Of a stretch of 36,518 bases of DNA, positions 8,875-16,739 are shown piece by piece (within the stretch, counting starts at the first letter, position 1; each line of letters opens with the position of its first letter). The translations under genes and the position numbers were made by a program. Source of the stretch: JANRKN01 sp033763435 (lineage in GTDB: Bacteria > Planctomycetota > Phycisphaerae > Phycisphaerales > UBA1924); the NCBI GenBank assembly GCA_033763435.1, contig JANRKN010000130.1:1-36518 (forward strand), written 5' to 3'. Under the pieces are notes generated by a model, which was given only the letters and a program-made list of their open reading frames with translations, made no database searches and was not told where the DNA came from.

Positions 8875-11064
8875 TCAGTTCGCCCGGTTGCGGTTGCGCT
8901 GACGGGGCTGCGGGGGCGCCATCTTGCCGCGGGGCAGCAGCTCAGGCGCGCACGCGAGGTTGAACGCGGTGATCGCTGAGTTGGTCGCTGACTGTTCGAG
9001 ATACTCGGGGATCGCCAGATCGATCTTGTCGTGCTGGGTGTGCCAGCCGTACTGGTAATCCGCTCGGCCGACCTCATCCCAGTAGAAGCCGGGGATGCCG
9101 ACCGCGTTGAACGCGGCGTGGTCCGACCCGCCGTGGGTCTGGATCGATTCGCCCGTCTTGCGGATGTTGGCAACCAGCGGCGCGTTGTCGACCTTCGAGA
9201 ACCAAAGCCCGTTGGTCGGAGCGGTCGCCGCGGCCATGTAGTCCGCCATGTTGTCCGCGGCAGGCAGGCCGCCCTGATAGTCGGTCCCGCCGTCGTCGTT
9301 GAGCATCGCGGAGACTTTGGGCCACTGATCCTTGATCGCGTCGACGTACGCCCGCGCGCCGAGCAGGCCCTGCTCTTCACCCGTCCACCAGATGAAGCGG
9401 ATCGTGCGCTTGGGCTTGACCTTCGCTGCGGCGAGGATGCGAGCCGCTTCGAGCGTGACGGCCGAGCCTGTGGCGTTGTCGACGACGCCCTGCGAGCTCG
9501 GGCCGTCCCACGAATCGAGGTGACCGGAGACGATCACGACTTCATCGGGCTTCTCCGTGCCCTTGATCTCGCCGATGACGTTGTAGAGCGTGATGGGCCC
9601 CGGCACAAAGGTGTGCTCGAGATTGAACTCGGCCCAGATGTCCGCGCCATCGGTCAGTGCGGAATTGAACAGGTCATAGTCGCGGGAGCGGATGGTGATC
9701 TCGCGGTCCTTGGCGACCTTGTCCGCGGGCAGGTCGCGCCAGCCGTCGACTGCGGCAGTCCAGACGCGGTCCTGGCGATAGTCCTGCGCGCTGGACAGGA
9801 ACCCGGCGGGATTGGCCGCTAGCACGTGATCGATCAGCGCCTTGGCGGCAACATCGGCAGAGTTCGCCGCGGGCGCCGCTGGCTTGAAGCGCGACGCGGT
9901 GATCGGGTAGGAGCCGTTCGCGTTGGTCGCGGTGCCAGTGATCTGGCCCTGCTCGGGCTTGAGGACAAAGCTCGTCCGCGCGCCCACGACGTTCCACGTA
10001 AACGTCAGCTCGTTCTTCTCGGCGTTGAAGGCGAGTTCGTCGACATTGCCGGCCTGGACGCTGGGCACTTCGGCGGCGCCCACCAGCGCGTTGTTCTCAC
10101 CGGCCGTGATCGTCAGCGCAATGTCCAGCCCTTCGTCGGGCAGCCCGGGGCCCTTGACCTTGCCGGTCCACTTGCCGAGCACGCCGGGGGCGGTGTCAAT
10201 CTCCAGCGCGGGCGTCGCGGAAGTCTCGGAACCCGGGAAGGGCGTCGGGCCCGATAGGGCAATCCGCTCGCGTGCCTGGATCCACTGGGTGTGCCGCTGG
10301 CGCATGTTTCCCGCAACGCCCCGAATGCCCGTACGGCCCTGAGCGTTGGGCGGAATCAGAATCCACGCGCCCGCGAGCCTGTCCTTCACGGCCTCGAATT
10401 CAGCCTGCGTCGCGGGCATGCGCACAACGCGCCCGCGCTCGGGCCCCGATGTGCCGCGGGCCCAGGCGAGCGTCGAGAGCTGGAGATCAGTGATCGTGTC
10501 GAACTCTTCCTTCTGGACTTCGTTGCCGGCGTCGTCCTTGGTTGTCGTCACGCGCCGGAGAAGCGCCTTGCCCGACGATGGACCCCGGTCAAACCGCGAA
10601 GCCGCGGTTCCCCACGGCTCCATGCGGGCCTCGAGCCCCCAGGACTTGAGCTGATCGACGATCCAGCGCTCGGTGTTCTCAAGGCGCGTTGAGGCCGTCA
10701 GGCGCGGGCCTCGCTCGGCCATCTCGCGCGCCTGCGTCATCACCTGATTGTTGAAGCGACCCTCGCGCAAGATGCGATCGATCGAAGCCGCGTCGCCCAT
10801 CGGGATCGGCGGCACGGGAACGACCTCGCCGTTGACGACCGCGAAGGGCGCGTCGACCTTGCGGACCGGCACATTGCTGCGGTGGGGGCCCACGCCCGCG
10901 ACGGGCGTTCCCGAGCCGGTCGGACCATCGATCGGCACCGTTGGCGCAAAGCGCTCGAGGCGCTGCGAGGTCAGGGGCTGACAGCCCACCTGGGTCAGCG
11001 CCAGACCCGCGACCAGAACCAGAGAACCGATGCCGACGGCAGAGTGACGACGATCCTGACGCAT
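8875..11064 (-). CDS. exported M28-family zinc aminopeptidase with a beta-barrel-like insert in its PA domain
   Basis: Secreted or lipid-anchored metallopeptidase, probably removing N-terminal residues from peptides outside the cytoplasm. 729 residues. ATG 11064 has GAGGAG five bases upstream; longer frames lack this. The N-terminus is a signal peptide ending at a Cys (LALTQVGC, residue ~29) that may be a weak lipobox (Gln at -3 is atypical). A PA-type region (~200-460) is split by a beta-rich insert (~290-395) that starts with GKWTGKVKGPG. The M28 catalytic domain follows with all zinc and catalytic residues: HLDSWDGP, VDNATG, WWTGEEQGL, NDDGG and GGSDHAAF. The C-terminus is Gln/Arg/Asn-rich. 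A likely -10, TACGCT, lies at 11101-11096. It is divergent from the pilus operon. Confidence 0.93.
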   Translation of the reverse strand: MRQDRRHSAVGIGSLVLVAGLALTQVGCQPLTSQRLERFAPTVPIDGPTGSGTPVAGVGPHRSNVPVRKVDAPFAVVNGEVVPVPPIPMGDAASIDRILREGRFNNQVMTQAREMAERGPRLTASTRLENTERWIVDQLKSWGLEARMEPWGTAASRFDRGPSSGKALLRRVTTTKDDAGNEVQKEEFDTITDLQLSTLAWARGTSGPERGRVVRMPATQAEFEAVKDRLAGAWILIPPNAQGRTGIRGVAGNMRQRHTQWIQARERIALSGPTPFPGSETSATPALEIDTAPGVLGKWTGKVKGPGLPDEGLDIALTITAGENNALVGAAEVPSVQAGNVDELAFNAEKNELTFTWNVVGARTSFVLKPEQGQITGTATNANGSYPITASRFKPAAPAANSADVAAKALIDHVLAANPAGFLSSAQDYRQDRVWTAAVDGWRDLPADKVAKDREITIRSRDYDLFNSALTDGADIWAEFNLEHTFVPGPITLYNVIGEIKGTEKPDEVVIVSGHLDSWDGPSSQGVVDNATGSAVTLEAARILAAAKVKPKRTIRFIWWTGEEQGLLGARAYVDAIKDQWPKVSAMLNDDGGTDYQGGLPAADNMADYMAAATAPTNGLWFSKVDNAPLVANIRKTGESIQTHGGSDHAAFNAVGIPGFYWDEVGRADYQYGWHTQHDKIDLAIPEYLEQSATNSAITAFNLACAPELLPRGKMAPPQPRQRNRNRAN

Positions 11065-11095
11065 GTGAACTCCTCGAGAGAAGCGTGAGGGTCGG

Positions 11096-11101
11096 AGCGT
11101 A
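11096..11101 (-). promoter_or_regulatory. putative -10 element of the M28 peptidase gene
   Basis: Minus-strand TACGCT, about 31 nt before the ATG and upstream of the GAGGAG ribosome site, so this transcript would have a normal short leader. It is the same hexamer as before ruvB. No clear -35. Confidence 0.35.
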
Positions 11102-11293
11102 CCAAACTTCGCTGGGTGCCGCAGGCTGGCCCTCGCCCGGGTGCGGGATAACCCCGTTGGACGTTGGACGGCTCCGTCTGTGAGGCCCCTCCGGATGGCA
11201 AGGTCGGGATCGACTGCGCAGGCGGGCTGATGCCGGCGTGCGGACGGGCCGATAGCCCCGATGGACGATTCCCCTGTTCGTTGGAGAGCCGCG

Positions 11294-11695
11294 ATGGCCG
11301 AACCCGTGCAATCGACGATCGTGCGCGCAGACCAGCGCGTGACGTGCGACCTCGTTGGGCTGGTGCGCCCGGCCGAGGCGATGGGCGAGCACATGGTGCT
11401 CTCGCGCTCAGCGGGGGAAGGCGACGGCAGCCTGAAGGTGCGTGTCGTCGACGTTTCCCGAGGCGGTCTGGGGCTGATGTCCCCAGTCTTTGTGCCGCGC
11501 TCGGCGACGCTCGAGGTTGAAGTCTCGCGCCCCACGGGCGGAACCGTCAAGATGCCGTGCCGCGTCCAGCGCGTCGAGATGCGCGACCGCGGGCCGAACT
11601 ACTTTGTGGGCGTGTCCGTCACGGCCGAGCACCGCGCCGCGATCGACACGCTGATGACTGAGCTGACCAAGGCCCAGACCGGGAGGGCCGCATGA
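11294..11695 (+). CDS. PilZ-domain protein, predicted c-di-GMP receptor, first gene of the pilus operon
   Basis: Small cytoplasmic protein of 133 residues. Both halves of the c-di-GMP-binding signature are present: RxxxR as R11-ADQ-R15, and DxSxxG as D53-V-S55-R-G-G58, followed by a beta-barrel pattern to about residue 115. Such proteins regulate pilus extension or surface behaviour in response to c-di-GMP. ATG 11294 follows GGAGAG (11283-11288) at 5-nt spacing; an in-frame ATG at 11261 lacks a site. The stop overlaps the ATPase start by 4 nt (ATGA), which argues for translational coupling and a direct link to PilB. It differs from the classic Pseudomonas PilZ protein, which lacks the binding motif. 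Confidence 0.9.
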   Translation: MAEPVQSTIVRADQRVTCDLVGLVRPAEAMGEHMVLSRSAGEGDGSLKVRVVDVSRGGLGLMSPVFVPRSATLEVEVSRPTGGTVKMPCRVQRVEMRDRGPNYFVGVSVTAEHRAAIDTLMTELTKAQTGRAA

Positions 11696-13374
11696 TCGGC
11701 CACGACGACTTCGTGATGGGCGCCCTGCTCGAAGAAGGGCTGATCGACACCGCGGCCGTTGAGAAAGCCCGCGCCTACGCGCTCGAGCACGGCAGTCGGC
11801 CGGGCGAGGGGCTCGTCGCGCTTCGCCTCATCGACGCGCGCACGCTCGCGCTCGTTCGGGCGCAGGTCTACGAGTGTGCGTACGTCGATCTCAACGCGTT
11901 CAACGTGCGATTCGGCAACTCGTCGCTGCTTCCCAGGCCGATCGCCGAGAGCCTCCGCGCGTTCCCGCTGTTCGTCTGCGGCGAGGTCGCGACCGTCGGC
12001 ATGGCCGACCCGATGGACCTCAAGGCCGTCGACCAGCTTCGATCGATCCTCAAGGTCGACGTCGACCCGGTGCTGTGCGAGCCCGCTGCGCTGTCGAACC
12101 TGATCGAGCGCGCCTACGCGCTCGCCGCGGGCACCACGCCCCGCACCGAACAAGCCGAAGCTCAGGGCGGCGATCAGACGACCGGCAAGGAGCCGATCGT
12201 CGCGGCAGTGAATCAGATCATCGCGCAGGGTCTTGATCTGGGCGCCAGCGATATTCACATCGGGCCCGACGAGCACGAGCTGCATCTGCGTTATCGCGTC
12301 GACGGCACGCTCGTCGGCGTTCAGGGCCCGCCCGTTGATGCCCACGGCGGCATCATCCAGCGACTCAAGGTCATGGCCGACCTTGACCTGACCCAGTCGC
12401 GTCGACCCCAAGACGGCAAGTTCCGCTTTTCGCACCAGGGACGCGACGTTGACGTGCGTCTGAGCCTGATCCCCACCGTCTGCGGCGAGAACGCCGTCAT
12501 GCGCTTGCTCAGCAGCGCGGCCTCCATCCGCGGATTCCCGGAGCTGGGCTTCCCCGCCGAGCAGACGGCGCGCTTTGAGACGATCATCGAACAGCCTCAC
12601 GGCATGGTGCTCGTGACCGGACCCACCGGCTCAGGAAAGACGACCACGCTGTACACGGCGCTCAAGCGGCTCAACACCGCGGACGTCAACATCATGACGA
12701 TCGAGGATCCTGTCGAGATCCGCATGCCGCGGATCCGCCAGGTCCAGGCCAATCCCGCGATCGGCATGACCTTCGCGAGCGCCCTGCGATCAATCCTGCG
12801 TCAGGACCCGGATATCGTGTTCGTGGGCGAGATCCGCGACGAAGAGACCGCGCGCATCAGCATCCAGGCTGCGCTCACGGGCCACCTGGTGCTCTCGAGC
12901 CTGCACACCAATGACGCGGCGGGCGCGGTGCCGCGACTGCGCGACCTGGGCTGCCCGGCGTTCGCGATCAATGCCGCGCTGCTGAGCGTGATCGCGCAGC
13001 GCCTGGTCCGCAAGGTCTGCCCCGATTGTGCCAAGCCCGCGCGACCCGAGTCCTCGCTGCTGAGGCGCTTTGGTCTGGAGGACGATCCCTCAGGCCTGGT
13101 GCGGGGTGCGGGGTGCGCGCGCTGCTCGGGCCAGGGCCTGCGCGGGCGACTGGGCATTTACGAGATGCTCGAGATGACCCCGGCCGTTCGCGCGGCGGTC
13201 GACCGCGGGGCCTCGGGCGTGGAGTTGCTGAATGTCGCTGTCAACGACGGGCTGGTCACGATGGCTCAGGACGGCGTGCGTAAGGCGCGCATGGGCCTGA
13301 CCACGCTTGAGGAAGTGGCGCGCGTCGTCACCGTGCTGGGCGAGGAGACGCCCGAGGCAAGGGTCGCGGCATGA
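11692..13374 (+). CDS. pilB: type IV pilus / type II secretion assembly ATPase (PilB/GspE)
   Basis: Hexameric cytoplasmic ATPase that drives pilin or pseudopilin assembly. 560 residues. The N-terminal domain (~1-150) is of the GspE-N type (FVMGALLEEGLIDTAAVEKA) but lacks the repeated RLG residues of the MshEN c-di-GMP motif. Then come Walker A GPTGSGKT at 310-317, an Asp-box region TIEDPVEIRM, Walker B DPDIVFVGEIRDEETA, His box LSSLHTNDA, and a four-cysteine zinc site (CPDC at ~443 and CARC ~34 residues later). It overlaps the PilZ gene upstream and the PilC gene downstream by 4 nt each. A second, separate ATPase of the same length lies at 22393-24075; this one is the ATPase of the present operon. 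Confidence 0.95.
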   Translation: MIGHDDFVMGALLEEGLIDTAAVEKARAYALEHGSRPGEGLVALRLIDARTLALVRAQVYECAYVDLNAFNVRFGNSSLLPRPIAESLRAFPLFVCGEVATVGMADPMDLKAVDQLRSILKVDVDPVLCEPAALSNLIERAYALAAGTTPRTEQAEAQGGDQTTGKEPIVAAVNQIIAQGLDLGASDIHIGPDEHELHLRYRVDGTLVGVQGPPVDAHGGIIQRLKVMADLDLTQSRRPQDGKFRFSHQGRDVDVRLSLIPTVCGENAVMRLLSSAASIRGFPELGFPAEQTARFETIIEQPHGMVLVTGPTGSGKTTTLYTALKRLNTADVNIMTIEDPVEIRMPRIRQVQANPAIGMTFASALRSILRQDPDIVFVGEIRDEETARISIQAALTGHLVLSSLHTNDAAGAVPRLRDLGCPAFAINAALLSVIAQRLVRKVCPDCAKPARPESSLLRRFGLEDDPSGLVRGAGCARCSGQGLRGRLGIYEMLEMTPAVRAAVDRGASGVELLNVAVNDGLVTMAQDGVRKARMGLTTLEEVARVVTVLGEETPEARVAA

Positions 13375-14585
13375 GCACGCTGAGCTTCGAGTACCGTGCA
13401 TTCACGGCCGACGGCAAGGAGACACGGGGCGTTGCGACCGCCGCGAGTAAGGCCGAGGCGCACCGACAGCTCATCGCGCGCGGGCTCACGCCCGTGCTGT
13501 TGCGGGCCGCTGGAGAGATCGGCGTCGGCCGCGGGGCCAAGGGCGAGCGGATCAAGCCGCGCGACCTTGCGCACTTCACGTATCAGTTCTCCGTGCTCGT
13601 CAACGCGAATATCCCGGTCGCCGAAGGTCTCCGAGGCGTGGGCGAGCAGGAGCGCGAGGGCCCACTGCGCGACATGATCTTCGATCTCGTGCAGCGGATT
13701 CAGTCGGGCCAGACCATCGCCGACGCGGTGGGGGTCTATCGCGCACAGGTCGGCGAGGTCTACGTCGAGACGCTCCGTGCGGCCGAGAAAACCGGCACGC
13801 TCGGGCAGGTGCTCGAACATCTCTCCGAAATGCTCGAGCGAGGCGTCGAAACCTCCCGCCAGGTCAAGGGTGCGCTCATGTACCCCGCGTGCGTCGTGGG
13901 CGTGCTCGTGCTCGCGGTCACGTTCCTCGTCGGGTTCGTGATCCCCAAGTTCGCGACGATGTTCCAGCGCCACGGGAGTCAGCTTCCGATCTTCACCAAG
14001 ATTCTGCTCGAGGTCGGCCAGTCGATGCAGAACTACTGGTGGGCGTATCTGCTCGGCGTCGGCGCAGTCGTGTTCGTCTTCAGGCGCCTGACCAAGACCG
14101 ATGACGGGTTGCTGCTGCTCGACAAGCTTGCGCACCGAATCCCGTACATCAAGCGCATTCTCATCGGCATCGGCGTTGCGCGCTTCTCGCGCATCCTCGG
14201 CCTCAGCCTCGGCTCGGGCCTGAGCCTGATCGAGGCGCTCACCCTCGCCGGAAAGGCCTCGGGCCGGCCCCTGCTCAGGCGTGAGTCGATCGAGATGGCC
14301 GGCAAAGTCCGCGCGGGTGCGACGCTGGGAGCGGTGCTCGGCGAGAGCACCTATCTCACGCCCTTTGCCCGTCGCATGCTCACCGCGGGCGAGCGATCCT
14401 CCGAGATTCCGCGCATGTGCAGTGTCGTCTCGCGGCACTACGAGCGCGAGGCCTCCGACCTCACCAAGAACCTCTCGACTGTGATCGAGCCCGTGCTTGT
14501 CGTCGCGATCGCGGGCGTGGTGCTGGTGGTTGCCATGGCGATCTTCCTTCCGATGTGGGACTCGATGAAGATGGTGGGCAGCTGA
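13371..14585 (+). CDS. pilC: inner-membrane platform protein PilC/GspF
   Basis: Polytopic platform that couples the ATPase to pilin insertion. 404 residues with the two duplicated GspF domains. The N-terminal region MSTLSFEYRAFTADGKETRG is typical. The first domain (~60-200) includes FTYQFSVLVNANIPVAEGL and ends in a membrane helix (CVVGVLVLAVTFLVGFVIP). The second (~270-404) repeats the pattern (FSRILGLSLGSGLSLIEAL) and ends in a strongly hydrophobic helix (VLVVAIAGVVLVVAMAIFLP). A middle helix lies at ~220-238. The start overlaps the pilB stop by 4 nt. After the stop the operon pauses for a 140-bp structured leader before the major prepilin, suggesting separate control of pilin level. Confidence 0.95.
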   Translation: MSTLSFEYRAFTADGKETRGVATAASKAEAHRQLIARGLTPVLLRAAGEIGVGRGAKGERIKPRDLAHFTYQFSVLVNANIPVAEGLRGVGEQEREGPLRDMIFDLVQRIQSGQTIADAVGVYRAQVGEVYVETLRAAEKTGTLGQVLEHLSEMLERGVETSRQVKGALMYPACVVGVLVLAVTFLVGFVIPKFATMFQRHGSQLPIFTKILLEVGQSMQNYWWAYLLGVGAVVFVFRRLTKTDDGLLLLDKLAHRIPYIKRILIGIGVARFSRILGLSLGSGLSLIEALTLAGKASGRPLLRRESIEMAGKVRAGATLGAVLGESTYLTPFARRMLTAGERSSEIPRMCSVVSRHYEREASDLTKNLSTVIEPVLVVAIAGVVLVVAMAIFLPMWDSMKMVGS

Positions 14586-14601
14586 GGCCGCACAGTCGCT
14601 A

Positions 14602-14717
14602 CAGCCGTTACGGCTGGTCATTGAAGCCTTGCCCGCGGCCGAAAGTACCCAAGTTTGGGGACGCAAACTCCGATCGAACCAGAAGTTGGGATAGACGGTC
14701 GAAGGAACAAACAGGAG
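14602..14717 (+). promoter_or_regulatory. structured leader of the major prepilin gene, with a GEMM-like core
   Basis: Of the 140 bp between pilC and the prepilin, most can fold. A hairpin CAGCCG/CGGCTG (14602-14616, loop TTA) has an alternative partner (GGCT with AGCC further on). A second, AGTTTG/CAAACT, spans 14652-14669. A third, CGATCG/CGGTCG (14671-14676 with 14696-14701, one wobble), encloses CCA/TGG. The loop region carries CGAAAG (14640-14645) and GGGACGCAAA (14658-14667). These are sequences prominent in class I c-di-GMP riboswitches, but their spacing and the flanking stems do not fit the canonical fold. The ribosome site AGGAG is at 14713-14717. A structured leader is seen; a riboswitch is only a hypothesis. 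Confidence 0.3.
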
Positions 14718-14725
14718 TCCGAACG

Positions 14726-15157
14726 ATGAACATGAAGATGAACGCCGTCCGCCGGTCGAAGGCCTTCACGCTGATCGAACTGATCGCGGTGATCGTCGTC
14801 CTGGCGCTGCTCTCGATCGTGGCGATTCCGAAGTATCTGGATTACAGCGCAAACGCGCGTGCCTCGTCGACCAAGGCGGTGCTCGGCAACGTGCGCTCGG
14901 CCGTCGCGAACTTCTACGCCAACAGCGCAGTGAGCGGCACGGCGACGTACCCCACGCTCGTCCAGATGCAGACCGTCGGCACGGTCATGCAGGAAGCCAT
15001 CCCGGCCAATCCGTACAACAACAGCGCGACCATCACGGCCGCGACGTGGTCGACCGCTCAGGCCGTCAGCGGCAGCGCGGGTTGGAACTACGACGCCGCC
15101 GCCGGTCGCTTCTGGGCCAACTCGAACACCTCGGGCGTCGGCGAGAACAGCTGGTAA
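14726..15157 (+). CDS. major type IV prepilin / GspG-like pseudopilin
   Basis: Likely main subunit of the pilus or pseudopilus fibre. 143 residues. The class III signal is basic and short (MNMKMNAVRRSKA) and is cut before Phe14, giving FTLIELIAVIVVLALLSIV with Glu at mature position 5; Ala replaces the usual Gly at -1. The rest is a Ser/Thr/Asn/Ala-rich globular part with an NPYNN segment reminiscent of the GspG loop, but without the full GspG calcium motif. The C-terminus (WANSNTSGVGENSW) has no cysteine pair. AGGAG lies 8 nt before ATG 14726. It is the only gene here with untranslated structured sequence on both sides, consistent with higher or separately tuned expression. Confidence 0.9.
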   Translation: MNMKMNAVRRSKAFTLIELIAVIVVLALLSIVAIPKYLDYSANARASSTKAVLGNVRSAVANFYANSAVSGTATYPTLVQMQTVGTVMQEAIPANPYNNSATITAATWSTAQAVSGSAGWNYDAAAGRFWANSNTSGVGENSW

Positions 15158-15165
15158 TCCGCCCG

Positions 15166-15213
15166 GCCCGATCGTGACCGGGATCGATTCTTCCTCTCAG
15201 GGGACGATCGGGC
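15166..15213 (+). repeat. 10-bp perfect inverted repeat between major pilin and first minor pseudopilin
   Basis: GCCCGATCGT (15166-15175) and ACGATCGGGC (15204-15213) are exact reverse complements around a 28-nt spacer. The 3' arm ends on the base before the GTG start of the next gene, and the AGGGGA ribosome site (15199-15204) sits at the edge of the stem. In mRNA this would make a stable hairpin eight bases after the pilin stop. There is no T-run, so it is more likely an mRNA 3'-end stabiliser or translation brake than a terminator. Confidence 0.75.
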
Positions 15214-15759
15214 GTGTTCCACCACCGTGACCCAACTCTGAACCGCGTCGGCCAACACCGGCGCGGTTTTACCTTGGTCGAGCTCATCGCCGTCAGCGTG
15301 ATCATCGGCCTGCTCTCGGTCACCGCGATGATCTCGATGTCAAGCACCGCGTCCGCACGCGAACGCGCCGCGGCCCGGCACCTTGCACGCGATCTCCGGT
15401 TCGCCCGAGAATGGGCCATGACGACCGGGCTGCAGACCTGGCTGAGCTTCAGCCTCAGTTCGCACTCCTGGTCCGTGCTGGTCGACAGTCGCTTCCTCCC
15501 CGGAAGGTCGAGCGCGCTCGCGCTCACCGACCCGGCGACGGGCAACGCGATGGTGACTCGCATCAACGTCGACGACTACGCCGGCGTGCGGCTTATGGCG
15601 GTGAGTGTTCCGGGCGGCGGGAGCGAGTTCGGCTTCGACTGGCTTGGGCGCAGCGAGAACACCGCCGGTACGGCGCTGACTTCCGACGTGACGATCACCA
15701 TCGGTTCTGCGCCGGCCGTCCGCGTCCTCGCGGGCACCGGCGCGGTGGAGGGGCCCTGA
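15214..15759 (+). CDS. GspH-like minor pseudopilin
   Basis: 181-residue minor pilin. The leader has a longer basic part (MFHHRDPTLNRVGQHRRG) and is cut at Gly18/Phe19, giving FTLVELIAVSVIIGLLSVT with Glu at +5. The segment ARERAAARHLARDLRFAREWAMTTG is the GspH/FimT pattern, and the C-terminal half is beta-rich and Gly-rich. The start is GTG 15214, whose ribosome site AGGGGA is partly enclosed by the upstream inverted repeat, so translation may depend on opening that hairpin. The next gene begins 6 bp after its stop. Minor pseudopilins of this type prime fibre assembly at the tip. Confidence 0.85.
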   Translation: MFHHRDPTLNRVGQHRRGFTLVELIAVSVIIGLLSVTAMISMSSTASARERAAARHLARDLRFAREWAMTTGLQTWLSFSLSSHSWSVLVDSRFLPGRSSALALTDPATGNAMVTRINVDDYAGVRLMAVSVPGGGSEFGFDWLGRSENTAGTALTSDVTITIGSAPAVRVLAGTGAVEGP

Positions 15760-15765
15760 GGCACC

Positions 15766-16191
15766 ATGAAGCGCCGAGCGTTCACAGCCCGCGGCTTCAC
15801 GCTGATCGAGGCGATTATCGCGATCGTCGTGCTGTCGATCGCGATGCCCGCGATGCTGTGGGCGTTGCGTGAATCCACCGCCGAGCGTGTTGATCCGGTC
15901 ATGGTCACTCGCGCGCGCTGGCTCGCCGCCGAGCGCCTCGAAATGCTCACCGCCGACCGCCATTCCGCGACGCGAGGCTATGGCTTTGTCATCACAGGCA
16001 ACTATCCCGACGAGACCGTGATCACCGGCTTTCCGGGCTTCACGCGCGAGGTCGACGTGGTCGAAGTCGGGCCCAGGCTTCAGTCCGGCGGCACGGGCTA
16101 CAAGCTCGCGACCGTCCGCGTCGCGTGGACCGATACGCGTGGCCAGTCGCGCACGCTCGAGCTTTCGACGGTGCTCGCGGAGTATCCATGA
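15766..16191 (+). CDS. GspI-like minor pseudopilin
   Basis: 141 residues. Leader MKRRAFTARG is cut before FTLIEAIIAIVVLSIAMPAML, with Glu at +5. Position and the short helix followed by a small beta domain (VDVVEVGPRLQSGGTGYKLATVRVAWTD) match GspI/PilV-type minor pilins. The helix includes WLAAERLEMLTADR, like the stretch after the hydrophobic segment in GspI. The gene overlaps the next prepilin by 4 nt. Assignment to GspI rather than PilV rests on order (H, I, J, K-like) and is moderate. Confidence 0.82.
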   Translation: MKRRAFTARGFTLIEAIIAIVVLSIAMPAMLWALRESTAERVDPVMVTRARWLAAERLEMLTADRHSATRGYGFVITGNYPDETVITGFPGFTREVDVVEVGPRLQSGGTGYKLATVRVAWTDTRGQSRTLELSTVLAEYP

Positions 16192-16739
16192 TGCGCACTC
16201 GGACCATCCGCCGCGGCTTCACGCTCGTCGAGGCAATTTCGACGATGGTGATCCTGAGCGTGCTCGGGGTGGTCACCTCGCGGCTGATCTTCACCGCGTC
16301 GGACGTGTACCTCACCTCCGCCGCGCGTTCGGAAGTCAGTTCCGTCGCCTCGGCGTCGCTCGAGCGCATCGTCGCGGAGCTTCGACAGGTGCCCGTGCGG
16401 TCCTCGTCGAGCCCGGCCGCGCCCGATCTCACGTCGATCACGCCGTCGAGCGTCGCGTGGAACGCCGGAGGCGCGGGCGCGAAGGCCATCACGCTCTCGG
16501 GCAACGATCTGAACCTCACCGAAGGCGGCACGACCGCACGCCTCGCCAGCAACGTCACCGCTTTCAGCGTCGCGGCGTTCGATCAGTCGGGCGCCGCGCT
16601 GGCAGCGAACCTCTCAGGCTCGGCGCTCGATGCCGTGCGGACGATTGAGGTGTCAGTCACTCTCTCCCGGTCGGGACTGACCGAGACCCTCCGCACGCGC
16701 GTGTTCCTTCGCTCGATGCAGCAGGGGGCGACGCCATGA
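16188..16739 (+). CDS. GspJ-like minor pseudopilin
   Basis: 183 residues from the ATG at 16188, which overlaps the previous stop (a second ATG is next to it at 16191). Leader MMRTRTIRRG is cut before FTLVEAISTMVILSVLGVV with Glu at +5. The body shows a GspJ/PilW-like course: an amphipathic helix (ASLERIVAELRQVPVR), then beta strands and a C-terminal strand pair (TIEVSVTLSRSGLTETLRTRVFLRSM). Its stop overlaps the start of the PA14 pilin by 4 nt. In other systems GspI, J and K form the tip complex, and the order here fits that. Confidence 0.82.
   Translation: MMRTRTIRRGFTLVEAISTMVILSVLGVVTSRLIFTASDVYLTSAARSEVSSVASASLERIVAELRQVPVRSSSSPAAPDLTSITPSSVAWNAGGAGAKAITLSGNDLNLTEGGTTARLASNVTAFSVAAFDQSGAALAANLSGSALDAVRTIEVSVTLSRSGLTETLRTRVFLRSMQQGATP

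Noticed and set aside
14615..14633. Possible sigma-54 promoter (TGG ... TTGC) before the major pilin
   Set aside because: The GG and GC elements are separated by 13 nt rather than the strict 10, so it does not fit.
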